DNA of 64,000 bases from Pseudomonadota bacterium (lineage in GTDB: Bacteria; Pseudomonadota; Alphaproteobacteria; UBA2136; JAPKEQ01): NCBI GenBank assembly GCA_036141575.1, contig JAYZXF010000001.1:124001-188000 (forward strand). The letters run 5' to 3'. The position numbers and the translations under genes are program-made. The notes below the pieces were generated by a model. It saw only the letters and a program-made list of their open reading frames with translations, had not been told where the DNA came from and did not search any database. Below are positions 24,373 through 30,859 of this stretch, piece by piece (position 1 is the stretch's first letter; each line of letters begins with the position of its first letter).

Positions 24373-24543
24373 ATGGCAAATGAAGCGTCCCAAAAGACTT
24401 TCGAAGTGGATCAAAACCTGCTGCAGGCAACTCCTGCTACTGTGCAGTATGGTCCCGACGAAGCACCTGATGCAACTTTCGAAGTGGATCAAAGCCTGCT
24501 GCAGGCAACCCCTGCAACTGTGCAGTATGGTCCCGACGAATAA
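24373..24543 (+). CDS. RiPP-like precursor peptide with two tandem core repeats, 56 aa
   Basis: A 56-residue peptide: an 8-residue start (MANEASQK), repeat 1 at residues 9-30, the linker APDA, and repeat 2 at 35-56, ending the protein. Each 22-residue repeat begins TFEVDQ, then N or S, then LLQATPATVQYGPDE. The DNA copies (24397-24462 and 24475-24540) differ at only 3 of 66 bases, one of them changing Asn to Ser. There is no Cys; candidate modified residues are Thr, Ser, Gln, Asp and Tyr. AAAGGAGA lies 9 bases before the ATG, and a strong promoter and a downstream terminator-like hairpin suggest high expression. Genes for a HExxH protein and a YcaO protein follow. A conventional long leader is missing, so recognition may lie inside each repeat. 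That this is a RiPP precursor is inference from context. Confidence 0.8.
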   Translation: MANEASQKTFEVDQNLLQATPATVQYGPDEAPDATFEVDQSLLQATPATVQYGPDE

Positions 24544-24573
24544 GCTTCAGGCTTATTCTTGATAGATACAGGT

Positions 24574-24603
24574 GGGGGGCATTTATATATGCCCTCCTTT
24601 TTT
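24574..24603 (+). terminator. Attenuator/terminator between precursor and enzyme genes
   Basis: GGGGGGCAT (24574-24582) pairs with ATGCCCTCC (24589-24597), nine pairs including one G-T, loop of six, followed by six T. Partial read-through would keep the precursor in excess over its enzymes. Confidence 0.8.
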
Positions 24604-24631
24604 GTACATACTCTTAGATATGGAGAATCTC

Positions 24632-25600
24632 ATGATATCTACTCTTGCGACCCCTGTGATTAAAGGCGCATCTTCTTTGAAGGTACGTACTTTGTATAAT
24701 GAAAAAATGTTGGAAAGCTTGGAGAAGCTATTGCTTTCCATTTCAAATGCTGGCATTGATGTCTCTGTAGTTCAGGGATATGTGTCTACTTTGCTACCAA
24801 AGGATTCAATTCCTTCTGATGTTTTTGCTCTTTATCACGCTCTGTTGAGTGCTGTAAAAAGTCAAAATAGGCAGTCTGTTGAACGGTGTTTAATGCAATT
24901 TAGGATTCCAACTCTTGAATTGGCAGGACCAAAATTGATTTTTGGCAGTATTGGTGAATGTCAACGTCATGAAGATGTTGTTCCAGAACTCCCGAACCAT
25001 GAAAAGAAAACCCCTTTGCTCCCAGTGAGTAGGGAGATTGTTCAAAGTTGTTCGGGAGATGCTCAAAAAGCTCTTGCTATTCTTAAACAGTACCACCCTG
25101 AAATGGCTGCTGAAATATTAACCCTCTTGTCGGGGCTCTACTTCTTTGATGATGTTGGGACAGAAGAGCAAATGATTGGTGGTTCTGATGTGCGAGTCTA
25201 TGGAGATATTTTTCTTCGGAGACATAAGGGGGAGATTGATCCTCTTGTTTACTATTGTGAACACATCGTTCATGAAACATCTCACTTGTATCTGCACGCT
25301 CTAATGGCGATGGACCCTTTGGTCCTGAATTCTCCTGATGAACATTACCCCGCGCCAATTCGCTCAGACCTGCGTCCTATGTATGGCGTGTTCCATGCAA
25401 CTTTTGTGCTTAGCAGAATGTGCCAAGTATTTAAAGTGCTTTCTGATCAGTTGTCGGATGAAAATGTGTGTGATGCTCACCAATGTTTTGTGAGACAGTT
25501 TGAGCATGGGTTGAGTACTGTTAATCAGTATGCAGAGCTTACTACACTTGGTCAACATCTTATCATGCAGTATCCAGAAGTTTTGATGAAGGTACGCTAA
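24632..25600 (+). CDS. HExxH-motif putative peptide beta-hydroxylase (aKG-HExxH type)
   Basis: 322 residues from the ATG at 24632, chosen because GGAG lies 6 bases upstream; an ATG 12 bases earlier is possible. The C-terminal half carries HIVHETSHLYLHAL, with HETSH at residues 214-218. It is followed by YPAPIRSDLRPMYGVFHATF, in which H255 could be a third metal ligand. This spacing and the P-x-R-x-D-x-RP stretch match the family annotated as HEXXH-motif peptide-modification proteins, now described as 2-oxoglutarate-dependent peptide beta-hydroxylases rather than proteases. The N-terminal half is helical and unassigned. It sits between the precursor gene and ycaO, so the repeat peptide is the probable substrate. 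A metalloprotease role is the alternative. Confidence 0.78.
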   Translation: MISTLATPVIKGASSLKVRTLYNEKMLESLEKLLLSISNAGIDVSVVQGYVSTLLPKDSIPSDVFALYHALLSAVKSQNRQSVERCLMQFRIPTLELAGPKLIFGSIGECQRHEDVVPELPNHEKKTPLLPVSREIVQSCSGDAQKALAILKQYHPEMAAEILTLLSGLYFFDDVGTEEQMIGGSDVRVYGDIFLRRHKGEIDPLVYYCEHIVHETSHLYLHALMAMDPLVLNSPDEHYPAPIRSDLRPMYGVFHATFVLSRMCQVFKVLSDQLSDENVCDAHQCFVRQFEHGLSTVNQYAELTTLGQHLIMQYPEVLMKVR

Positions 25601-25602
25601 GT

Positions 25603-26562
25603 ATGCCTCTTCCAATTAAAACATTCGTTAGGGCATCTAGGGCTCCTTACGGATATTATATCGCGAAATCAGCCATTGGCCTTAGGTTGGCTGATGGTAA
25701 GCCAATCCACTTGTTTGGCTTTGCGTTTGGGCGTGAGGAAGCTGAAGTTGCTCAGAGGTCTGTATATGAGCTGAAAGAACGCTTTTATGCTTGCTATGAT
25801 GTTTGGAAAGGGGCGTCTGATAAGGGGGAAGTCTTGGATATGCATCATTGGTTGACTCATGAAAAAACAGGGGAGTGCCCTGCACATAACTTGTTATTTC
25901 ACCACGTTACTGCTGGGTCTTCTCCTCTTTTAGATTCTAATGGTATGGCTTGGTACTCAAATTTGAAAGGTGCGTTAAATCATGCAATAATGGAATCTTT
26001 TGAGAGGCACATGTTGAGTCTGGTCTGGTATTATGGGGCTCCTTTATACCTAATTTCTTCGGAGAAGCTTGACGGCGAATACAAAGTTTGTACTTACAGC
26101 ACTCTAAATGAAATTCCTTTCGCCCTCACTGTTGTTGAGCAAGAGGTGGAAGGGATATGGCTTTGTGGCTCTAGTGTTGCACATTGCATGGATGTATCCA
26201 TTGAGAAGTCTAAAAGGGAAGCTTTTATGCTACTCGATGGAATTCTTTTTGGGGAAGATGGTAAATTGAACCCTTCTCACTCTGGTAAGAGGCTTGCATC
26301 ATTAAGTCAAGAAAAGGTGTCCATGTTCAGGTCTTTGCATTTTTCTAAGCTTATTGTGGGAAGGAGGTATTCTTCCCAGAAAAGCTCAGATTTTATGCGA
26401 TGGTTTGATTGTACTGGCATTGATGCTTATAAGCTCAGGTATTGTGCTTTGAAAAATGATGCTGAAGGCGCATTGGTGCGGGTTATTCATCCCAACCTTT
26501 TAAACCCGAAATCTTTGCGGGGAATATGTGGAGATGAAATACCTGATGACCCATTTTGCTAA
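25603..26562 (+). CDS. YcaO-domain protein (ATP-dependent peptide cyclodehydratase-like)
   Basis: YcaO enzymes phosphorylate peptide backbone amides to form azolines, thioamides or amidines. The 319 residues show the family pattern: SNGMAWYSNLKGALNHAIME (112-131), continuing into ESFER with E131 and E134, then CGSSVAHCMD and the second helix SKREAFMLL with E206. The C-terminus ends IPDDPFC rather than the PxPxP tail of azoline-forming YcaOs. No E1-like or ThiF-like partner and no TfuA gene is adjacent, so it is a stand-alone type. The ATG lies two bases after the HExxH gene stop; GAAGG upstream sits inside that gene, giving coupling. Reaction type cannot be told from sequence. Confidence 0.82.
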   Translation: MPLPIKTFVRASRAPYGYYIAKSAIGLRLADGKPIHLFGFAFGREEAEVAQRSVYELKERFYACYDVWKGASDKGEVLDMHHWLTHEKTGECPAHNLLFHHVTAGSSPLLDSNGMAWYSNLKGALNHAIMESFERHMLSLVWYYGAPLYLISSEKLDGEYKVCTYSTLNEIPFALTVVEQEVEGIWLCGSSVAHCMDVSIEKSKREAFMLLDGILFGEDGKLNPSHSGKRLASLSQEKVSMFRSLHFSKLIVGRRYSSQKSSDFMRWFDCTGIDAYKLRYCALKNDAEGALVRVIHPNLLNPKSLRGICGDEIPDDPFC

Positions 26563-26567
26563 TCGAA

Positions 26568-26598
26568 AAAAGCCCTGCGCAGTATGCGTGGGGCTTTT
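26568..26598. terminator. Terminator of the RiPP cluster
   Basis: AAAAGCCC (26568-26575) pairs with GGGCTTTT (26591-26598) with further partial pairing inside. It lies between convergent ycaO and the gene ending at 26602. Confidence 0.82.
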
Positions 26599-26601
26599 AC
26601 T

Positions 26602-26925
26602 TTAATCGGTGGTTACATCTAGCAACAGCTGAGTCTCGATATGTTTATTCCATGTGTTTTTTTTGAATTTTTTGTGGTAAATGTCGATGTTTAGGCTGGA
26701 TGTTTGGGTTGTTTGAATTGCATGATGTATGTTTTCTGCTCTAACATAGTAAATAAGATAATCTTTATCTTCAATAGCTGTTAGGAATGCACTTTCAACT
26801 TTAATACCTTCCTGTTTTAAAGTTTCAAGAACTTCATCTTTTCGCTCATTTAGAGTTTTGCTCCATTCTTTTACGGCATGACGTGAGTTTGGTTTTAACT
26901 CAATGATTGCACATTTTATATCCAT
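26602..26925 (-). CDS. DUF6176-like protein, 107 aa
   Basis: A small soluble protein with a ferredoxin-like alpha/beta pattern: CAIIELKPNSRHAVKEWSKT, then LNERKDEVLETLKQEGIKVE, then a strand with SAFLTAIEDKDYLIYYVRAE. This matches what I recall of DUF6176 (a dimeric-barrel type protein), with function unknown. Unusually AT-rich, like the accessory genes around it. It is convergent with the RiPP genes and is not in their operon. There is no clear RBS before the ATG at 26925. A role in the RiPP pathway cannot be excluded but nothing in the sequence supports it. Confidence 0.6.
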   Translation of the reverse strand: MDIKCAIIELKPNSRHAVKEWSKTLNERKDEVLETLKQEGIKVESAFLTAIEDKDYLIYYVRAENIHHAIQTTQTSSLNIDIYHKKFKKNTWNKHIETQLLLDVTTD

Positions 26926-27051
26926 CAGACTTTTTTGACCCTTTGTTGTAAAATATATCTTCTATAGCTTATCATTATTTTACATGTCCGAAACCATTAT
27001 AAACATTGTTTTTTAGGGCCTTTTTCTTATTTTACTAGACTTGGTTACGAG

Positions 27052-27408
27052 TGGTGGAGACGGCGGGAGTCGAACCCGCGTCCGAAAAAAGTCTACGTGA
27101 GGCTCTCCATGTTCAGTCTTGCTTAAAATTTAAAAATCACACTGGCGCAAAACAACCGATGCAAAGTCGATCCTACTAAAAAATTCGGCTAGGCAGGTAG
27201 GCGCTACTTTTACCTATTCCGTCGAAATGACCGCAGTTTGAACCCAGACGGAAAAGAGCCCAAGTGCGGAAGCTGCGTTAATTAGGCAGCTAGAGCGTAG
27301 TCGTAAGAATTGCCGACTATATACAATTAAACGTTTTTTAAGGCGGGTCGCTCGCCCCTCCACATGCTCCTCTGCGCTTTCCATTCCCGTCGAAACCATG
27401 TCGTCCCC
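27052..27408 (-). ncRNA. ssrA: tmRNA, one-piece (non-permuted)
   Basis: Rescues stalled ribosomes by trans-translation. The minus strand opens GGGGACGACATGGTTTCGAC (27408 down) and closes with the T-arm CGGGTTCGACTCCCG and CGTCTCCACCA (27052). The ends pair as a 7-bp acceptor with one G-T, and CCA is encoded. The tag frame resumes after TATAGTC with GGC and reads GNSYDYALAA then TAA, ending in the canonical YALAA degradation signal (27313-27281). Total length is 357 bases. The order 5' acceptor, tag, 3' acceptor is that of one-piece tmRNA, unlike the permuted two-piece form usual in Alphaproteobacteria. Confidence 0.93.
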
Positions 27409-27434
27409 ACTTGATTAGAGCCACAGATAAAATT

Positions 27435-27463
27435 GTTGTAATCCTTTTTTGCACGTTCGTCAA
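27435..27463 (-). promoter_or_regulatory. Promoter of tmRNA
   Basis: On the minus strand TTGACG (27463-27458), 17 bases, TACAAC (27440-27435). The predicted start is about 20 bases before the mature 5' end, consistent with a leader removed by processing. Confidence 0.65.
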
Positions 27464-27580
27464 TTTATTGCTATGATGTCAGCTGTAAATTGGTACCTTT
27501 GCCTAAAAGTGTAGTGATACGGGGTAGGGAGTATTTCCTAAAGTTTTGAAAAATTAAGTTTGTAATAAAAATAAGTTTAG

Positions 27581-28381
27581 ATGGCACAAAATCTACAGCA
27601 AATTTACGAGCAGAATGAATCAGCGAAACGCCGTTTAAGGCACCGTTTGGATTCTGAGAAAAAGGGGATGGCACAGATTAAATCTGCCGTCGTTCTTTTA
27701 ATGTGCGTTGGTGTGATGTTCTTTGTACTGACTTCTGGTTTTAAGGCGCAGACCATTATGTTTGTAACAGTTGGTATGCTTGTGCTGGTTCTTGTGCTTA
27801 TTCTTGGTGATGTTGTTTGGCGCCTGTTGCGAAACGCTGTTGTATATGATGACCGCGCTGAGCATATGATTTCTCAAGACCAAGGCTCCCCTGATGGTGA
27901 AGATGCAAACTACGATGTTGTGGTTGAGAACTGGACATGGAAATTTATGGACGGCTTTGCCATTGTTGTGGGTAAACTTCGTAACTACAGCGATAAAGAC
28001 ATGCCTTACCTGATGGCAAATGTCCGTTTTATTGATGGGGAGAAGAAAAAGCTCAGTGATACAAGTGTTCTGATTAATAAGATTCGTCTTGCGCCCAATG
28101 AAGAAGCAACATTCCAAATTATTGCGCCGAAGGTTGAAGGCATGGATCAGGCTATGCTTTATTTTACGCTTTTTGAAAATGATCAGTTTATTAAATCTAA
28201 GTCTCATAAAACAGCTGCTGACGTACTGCAAAAGCGTAAGGCTGCACAGGATGAAGCAAATAAAAGGGCTCAGGCTGAAGTGGATGCAATCCGTAAATCT
28301 AAAGGCCTAAGACCAATGGATCCTCCGAAGTTTGAGCAAAAAGAACCTAAGAAAAAAGTCAATCCATTCATGAATAAATAA
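27581..28381 (+). CDS. Membrane protein with FxLYD-like extracytoplasmic domain
   Basis: 266 residues. A basic N-terminal 30 residues is followed by two membrane helices (about 33-53 and 58-80). An Ig-like FxLYD-type domain comes next (about 115-205: GKLRNYSDKDMPYLMANVRF, then IRLAPNEEATFQII), and then a long charged helical tail rich in Lys and Gln ending PKKKVNPFMNK. With two helices, both termini fall on the same side, probably the cytoplasm, which is unusual for an FxLYD domain. The start follows 172 bases after the tmRNA 5' end. No operon partner; a terminator overlaps the stop. Function unknown. Confidence 0.7.
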   Translation: MAQNLQQIYEQNESAKRRLRHRLDSEKKGMAQIKSAVVLLMCVGVMFFVLTSGFKAQTIMFVTVGMLVLVLVLILGDVVWRLLRNAVVYDDRAEHMISQDQGSPDGEDANYDVVVENWTWKFMDGFAIVVGKLRNYSDKDMPYLMANVRFIDGEKKKLSDTSVLINKIRLAPNEEATFQIIAPKVEGMDQAMLYFTLFENDQFIKSKSHKTAADVLQKRKAAQDEANKRAQAEVDAIRKSKGLRPMDPPKFEQKEPKKKVNPFMNK

Positions 28382-28403
28382 ACCAGTTTGGCACTGGTTT
28401 TGC
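28381..28403 (+). terminator. Weak terminator
   Basis: AACCAG pairs with CTGGTT (28381-28386 and 28394-28399) followed by a short T run. It begins on the last base of the preceding stop codon. Confidence 0.6.
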
Positions 28404-28475
28404 TTGATATACCTTGTGTTTAGTGGGCAAGGCTCGTTTGTGCGTATGTAATATGCAACGAAGGAGAGATGCTGA

Positions 28476-28988
28476 ATGTGGTCAAGCACTGAACGAAATA
28501 CTGGTATTAGCTTTTTAAAAAATGACCAACCGTCACTGGCTTATGAAGATGTGGTGACGATTGTTTTACACCGTATTAAATATTCTAGTGATTCCAAAAT
28601 GCAGAGGCTGGTACACCTTTTAACCACGTATGATGTTCATCATATTTCCCCTCGTAAAATGCAGGTTTTGTGTCAGGGCCTAAGGTGGCTGAACCTTATT
28701 TCTGATTATGATTATTTTTATCTATCATTCCAGCCAGATATGCACCCTAAGTTTAATGAAACAATAGGGAAGTATTATGGACGTACAGCGCGTCCAGATG
28801 AACCGCAAGACATGGTGGCCCTTTGGGAGGAGCGTGTCATTAGTCTTGGTACAGGTGAAAATATGATGCGTGAAAGAACAGAGCGTATGCTTAAGATTTT
28901 ACTGCATTATGATGTGCTTCATTATGCGGTAACGGCTTCTGAAAATTCAGATAGTCATAGCTCGCAGAGTGATCCTTTGCTATCATAA
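28476..28988 (+). CDS. Hypothetical protein, 170 aa
   Basis: No recognised family. A soluble, mainly helical protein. Notable stretches are VVTIVLHRIKYSSDSKMQRL, then HLLTTYDVHHISPRKMQVLC near the middle, and an ending rich in Ser and Asp that is probably disordered. The repeated YDVHH/YDVLHY phrases may reflect an internal duplication of a short helix pair (residues about 50 and 147). The ATG at 28476 has AAGGAGAG upstream. It stands alone between a terminator and thyA, 118 bases before the latter. Confidence 0.7.
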   Translation: MWSSTERNTGISFLKNDQPSLAYEDVVTIVLHRIKYSSDSKMQRLVHLLTTYDVHHISPRKMQVLCQGLRWLNLISDYDYFYLSFQPDMHPKFNETIGKYYGRTARPDEPQDMVALWEERVISLGTGENMMRERTERMLKILLHYDVLHYAVTASENSDSHSSQSDPLLS

Positions 28989-29089
28989 TAGAGTAAGCGC
29001 AGAAAACTGCAGTATGTAAGTTCGGGGGACTCGTTCTTGCGTAAAGTGCTTCAGATCAGATGTGTTTACATTCTATAAATAATAAAAAG

Positions 29090-29106
29090 AATGGGGAGAC
29101 TCCATT
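29090..29106 (+). promoter_or_regulatory. Hairpin enclosing the thyA Shine-Dalgarno
   Basis: AATGGGG (29090-29096) pairs with CTCCATT (29100-29106) around AGA, seven pairs including one G-T, ending right before the ATG. The RBS GGGGAG is inside the stem, so thyA translation may be controlled by opening this hairpin. Confidence 0.6.
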
Positions 29107-29901
29107 ATGAAGCAATATCATGACCTATTAGAAAAAATCAAAACAGAAGGAACACTTAAGGAAGATCGCACTGGTACGGGCACATATAGCTTGTTTGGTC
29201 ACCAAATGCGCTTTGACTTGAATGAAGGGTTCCCTCTGCTCACAACAAAAAAAGTTCATTTTAAATCTATCGCTCACGAGCTGCTTTGGTTCCTAAAAGG
29301 GGACACAAACATCAAGTATCTCAAAGATAATGGTGTGAAAATTTGGGACGAATGGGCGGACGAAAACGGCGACCTTGGTCCTGTGTATGGTTCACAGTGG
29401 CGTAACTGGCCGACACCAAACGGCACGCACGTAGACCAAATTACAAACCTAATTGATCAAATTAAAAATAACCCGGATTCACGTCGCCTGATTGTATCGG
29501 CTTGGAACGTGGCAGAAGTCGATAACATGGCGCTGCCTCCATGCCACTGCTTGTTCCAGTTTTACGTGGCGGATGGCAAGCTGAGCTGCCAGCTTTACCA
29601 ACGTAGTGCTGATGTGTTCCTTGGTGTGCCATTTAACATCGCATCATATGCACTACTGACGCATATGATTGCACAAGTGTGTGACCTAGAAGTGGGTGAC
29701 TTTGTCCATACCTTTGGTGATGTGCATATCTACAAAAATCATGTTGAACAGGTGAACACGCAGCTTCTGCGTAAAGAGTTTCCACTTCCTAAGTTGAAGT
29801 TGAACAAAGACGTGAAGAATCTGTTTGATTTCACTTACGATGATATCGTTGTTGAAAACTACGAGTCACATGGCCGTATTGCTGCGCCAGTGGCTGTGTA
29901 A
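29107..29901 (+). CDS. thyA: Thymidylate synthase
   Basis: Converts dUMP and methylene-tetrahydrofolate to dTMP and dihydrofolate. It has 264 residues, the same length as the E. coli enzyme. The catalytic Cys146 is in [12 protein letters not shown], the arginine pair DSRRLIV (phosphate binding) is intact, and the folate/dUMP signature [16 protein letters not shown] is complete. folA follows five bases later, the classic pairing in which DHFR recycles the dihydrofolate made here. The RBS sits in a hairpin, which is worth noting because thymidylate synthases of other organisms bind their own mRNA. Confidence 0.98.
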   Translation: MKQYHDLLEKIKTEGTLKEDRTGTGTYSLFGHQMRFDLNEGFPLLTTKKVHFKSIAHELLWFLKGDTNIKYLKDNGVKIWDEWADENGDLGPVYGSQWRNWPTPNGTHVDQITNLIDQIKNNPDSRRLIVSAWNVAEVDNMALPPCHCLFQFYVADGKLSCQLYQRSADVFLGVPFNIASYALLTHMIAQVCDLEVGDFVHTFGDVHIYKNHVEQVNTQLLRKEFPLPKLKLNKDVKNLFDFTYDDIVVENYESHGRIAAPVAV

Positions 29902-29906
29902 TTCCA

Positions 29907-30407
29907 ATGGATATTACACTCATTGCAGCGGTTGCAAAGAACCGCGGAATCAGTAAAGACGAGAAGCTCCTCTGGCACTTGCCAGGGGATCTTCCGCGTT
30001 TTAAAAAGCTCACATCTGGTAAACCGTATATTGTTGGTCGTAAAACGTTTGAAACTCACGGAGCACTCCCGGGGCGTTTGATGATGGTGCTGACACGTGA
30101 TACGTCTTATCAGGCAAAAGGCTCTGTGGTTGTTTCTTCTCTAGAGGAGGCTTTAGAGGCTTGTAAAAATGCAGGGCACTCTGAAGTGATGATTGGTGGA
30201 GGAGGGGAAATTTATAAAATGGCTCTTCCGCATGCCACAAAGCTTCTATTGACAGAAGTGGATGATGCGCCTGAGGCGGATACATTCTTCCCTGAAGTTG
30301 ATTTTTCACTTTGGCAAATGTTAGATGAAGAATGCATTCCTGCAGGAGAAACCCACCCAGCCTTTAAGTATGTGAACTACAAACGCAAGATTGCGCAAGC
30401 CGCATAA
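29907..30407 (+). CDS. folA: Dihydrofolate reductase
   Basis: Reduces dihydrofolate to tetrahydrofolate with NADPH; the target of trimethoprim. It has 166 residues. The N-terminal stretch ITLIAAVAKNRGIS, the Met20-loop-type LLWHLPGDLPRFKKLT, the NADPH stretch YIVGRKTFETHGALPGR and MIGGGGEIYKMAL are present in the usual order. The acidic active-site residue is the D of PGDL. It is five bases after thyA, hence one transcription unit, ended by a strong terminator. The gene has no visible resistance-type alterations that I can call with confidence. Confidence 0.97.
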   Translation: MDITLIAAVAKNRGISKDEKLLWHLPGDLPRFKKLTSGKPYIVGRKTFETHGALPGRLMMVLTRDTSYQAKGSVVVSSLEEALEACKNAGHSEVMIGGGGEIYKMALPHATKLLLTEVDDAPEADTFFPEVDFSLWQMLDEECIPAGETHPAFKYVNYKRKIAQAA

Positions 30408-30408
30408 G

Positions 30409-30439
30409 AAAAAGCTCCCCAAAGAGGGGAGCTTTTTTT
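30409..30439. terminator. Bidirectional terminator after folA
   Basis: AGCTCCCC and GGGGAGCT pair around AAAGA, with A and T runs outside. It lies between convergent folA and the gene ending at 30444. Confidence 0.92.
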
Positions 30440-30443
30440 CGAT

Positions 30444-30740
30444 TCATCCAATGAAAAGCAAAGCAATTGCAATAAACACAAACGGTGCTGTAAACATAAA
30501 GATCATGCGCGCGGAGACGTGAATGATATAAAATGTTTCCGCTTTACTCTTTGGACGTTCTTCGAGTTCGTGGGGGCTAGGTTCGCCACCAGCGAAGAGG
30601 TCTGCATCCATATGGAAATCTTTGTAGCCATCATCTAGCTTTTTTCTGTTTTTAGGGAGGAGGCCCCGAATCCAGATGGCTAGGGCTGTAAAGCTGACGG
30701 CACAAGAAATCGCAAGCAGAACCCAAGGAAAAAGGTCCAT
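30444..30740 (-). CDS. Small membrane protein, 98 aa, two spans
   Basis: Two hydrophobic helices (about 5-27 and 73-96) flank a charged 45-residue middle with the phrase DADLFAGGEPSPHELEERP. The loop or tail side would be cytoplasmic if positive residues (RGLLPKNRKK) stay inside. AAAGGA precedes the ATG at 30740 at a good distance. No family recognised. Monocistronic; it shares its upstream region with the divergent saccharopine-dehydrogenase-like gene. Confidence 0.68.
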   Translation of the reverse strand: MDLFPWVLLAISCAVSFTALAIWIRGLLPKNRKKLDDGYKDFHMDADLFAGGEPSPHELEERPKSKAETFYIIHVSARMIFMFTAPFVFIAIALLFIG

Positions 30741-30859
30741 GGTTGTGATCCTTTAAAAGGGAGGGAAAAGATATTTATAACTTCTTTGTATCCTGATATT
30801 GCGCCCAAGTCTAGTTAAGGTTATAAATGTGGCACAATTAAATAAGGAGAAGCTCGCAC

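Noticed and set aside
24307-24492. Minus- and plus-strand frames overlapping the precursor gene
   Set aside because: They arise from the repeated DNA of the precursor; only the frame with the strong RBS and the clean repeat peptide is credible.
27052-27408. Permuted two-piece alphaproteobacterial tmRNA
   Set aside because: The 5' acceptor strand (GGGGACG) comes first and the T-arm with CCA last on the same strand, so the gene is not permuted.
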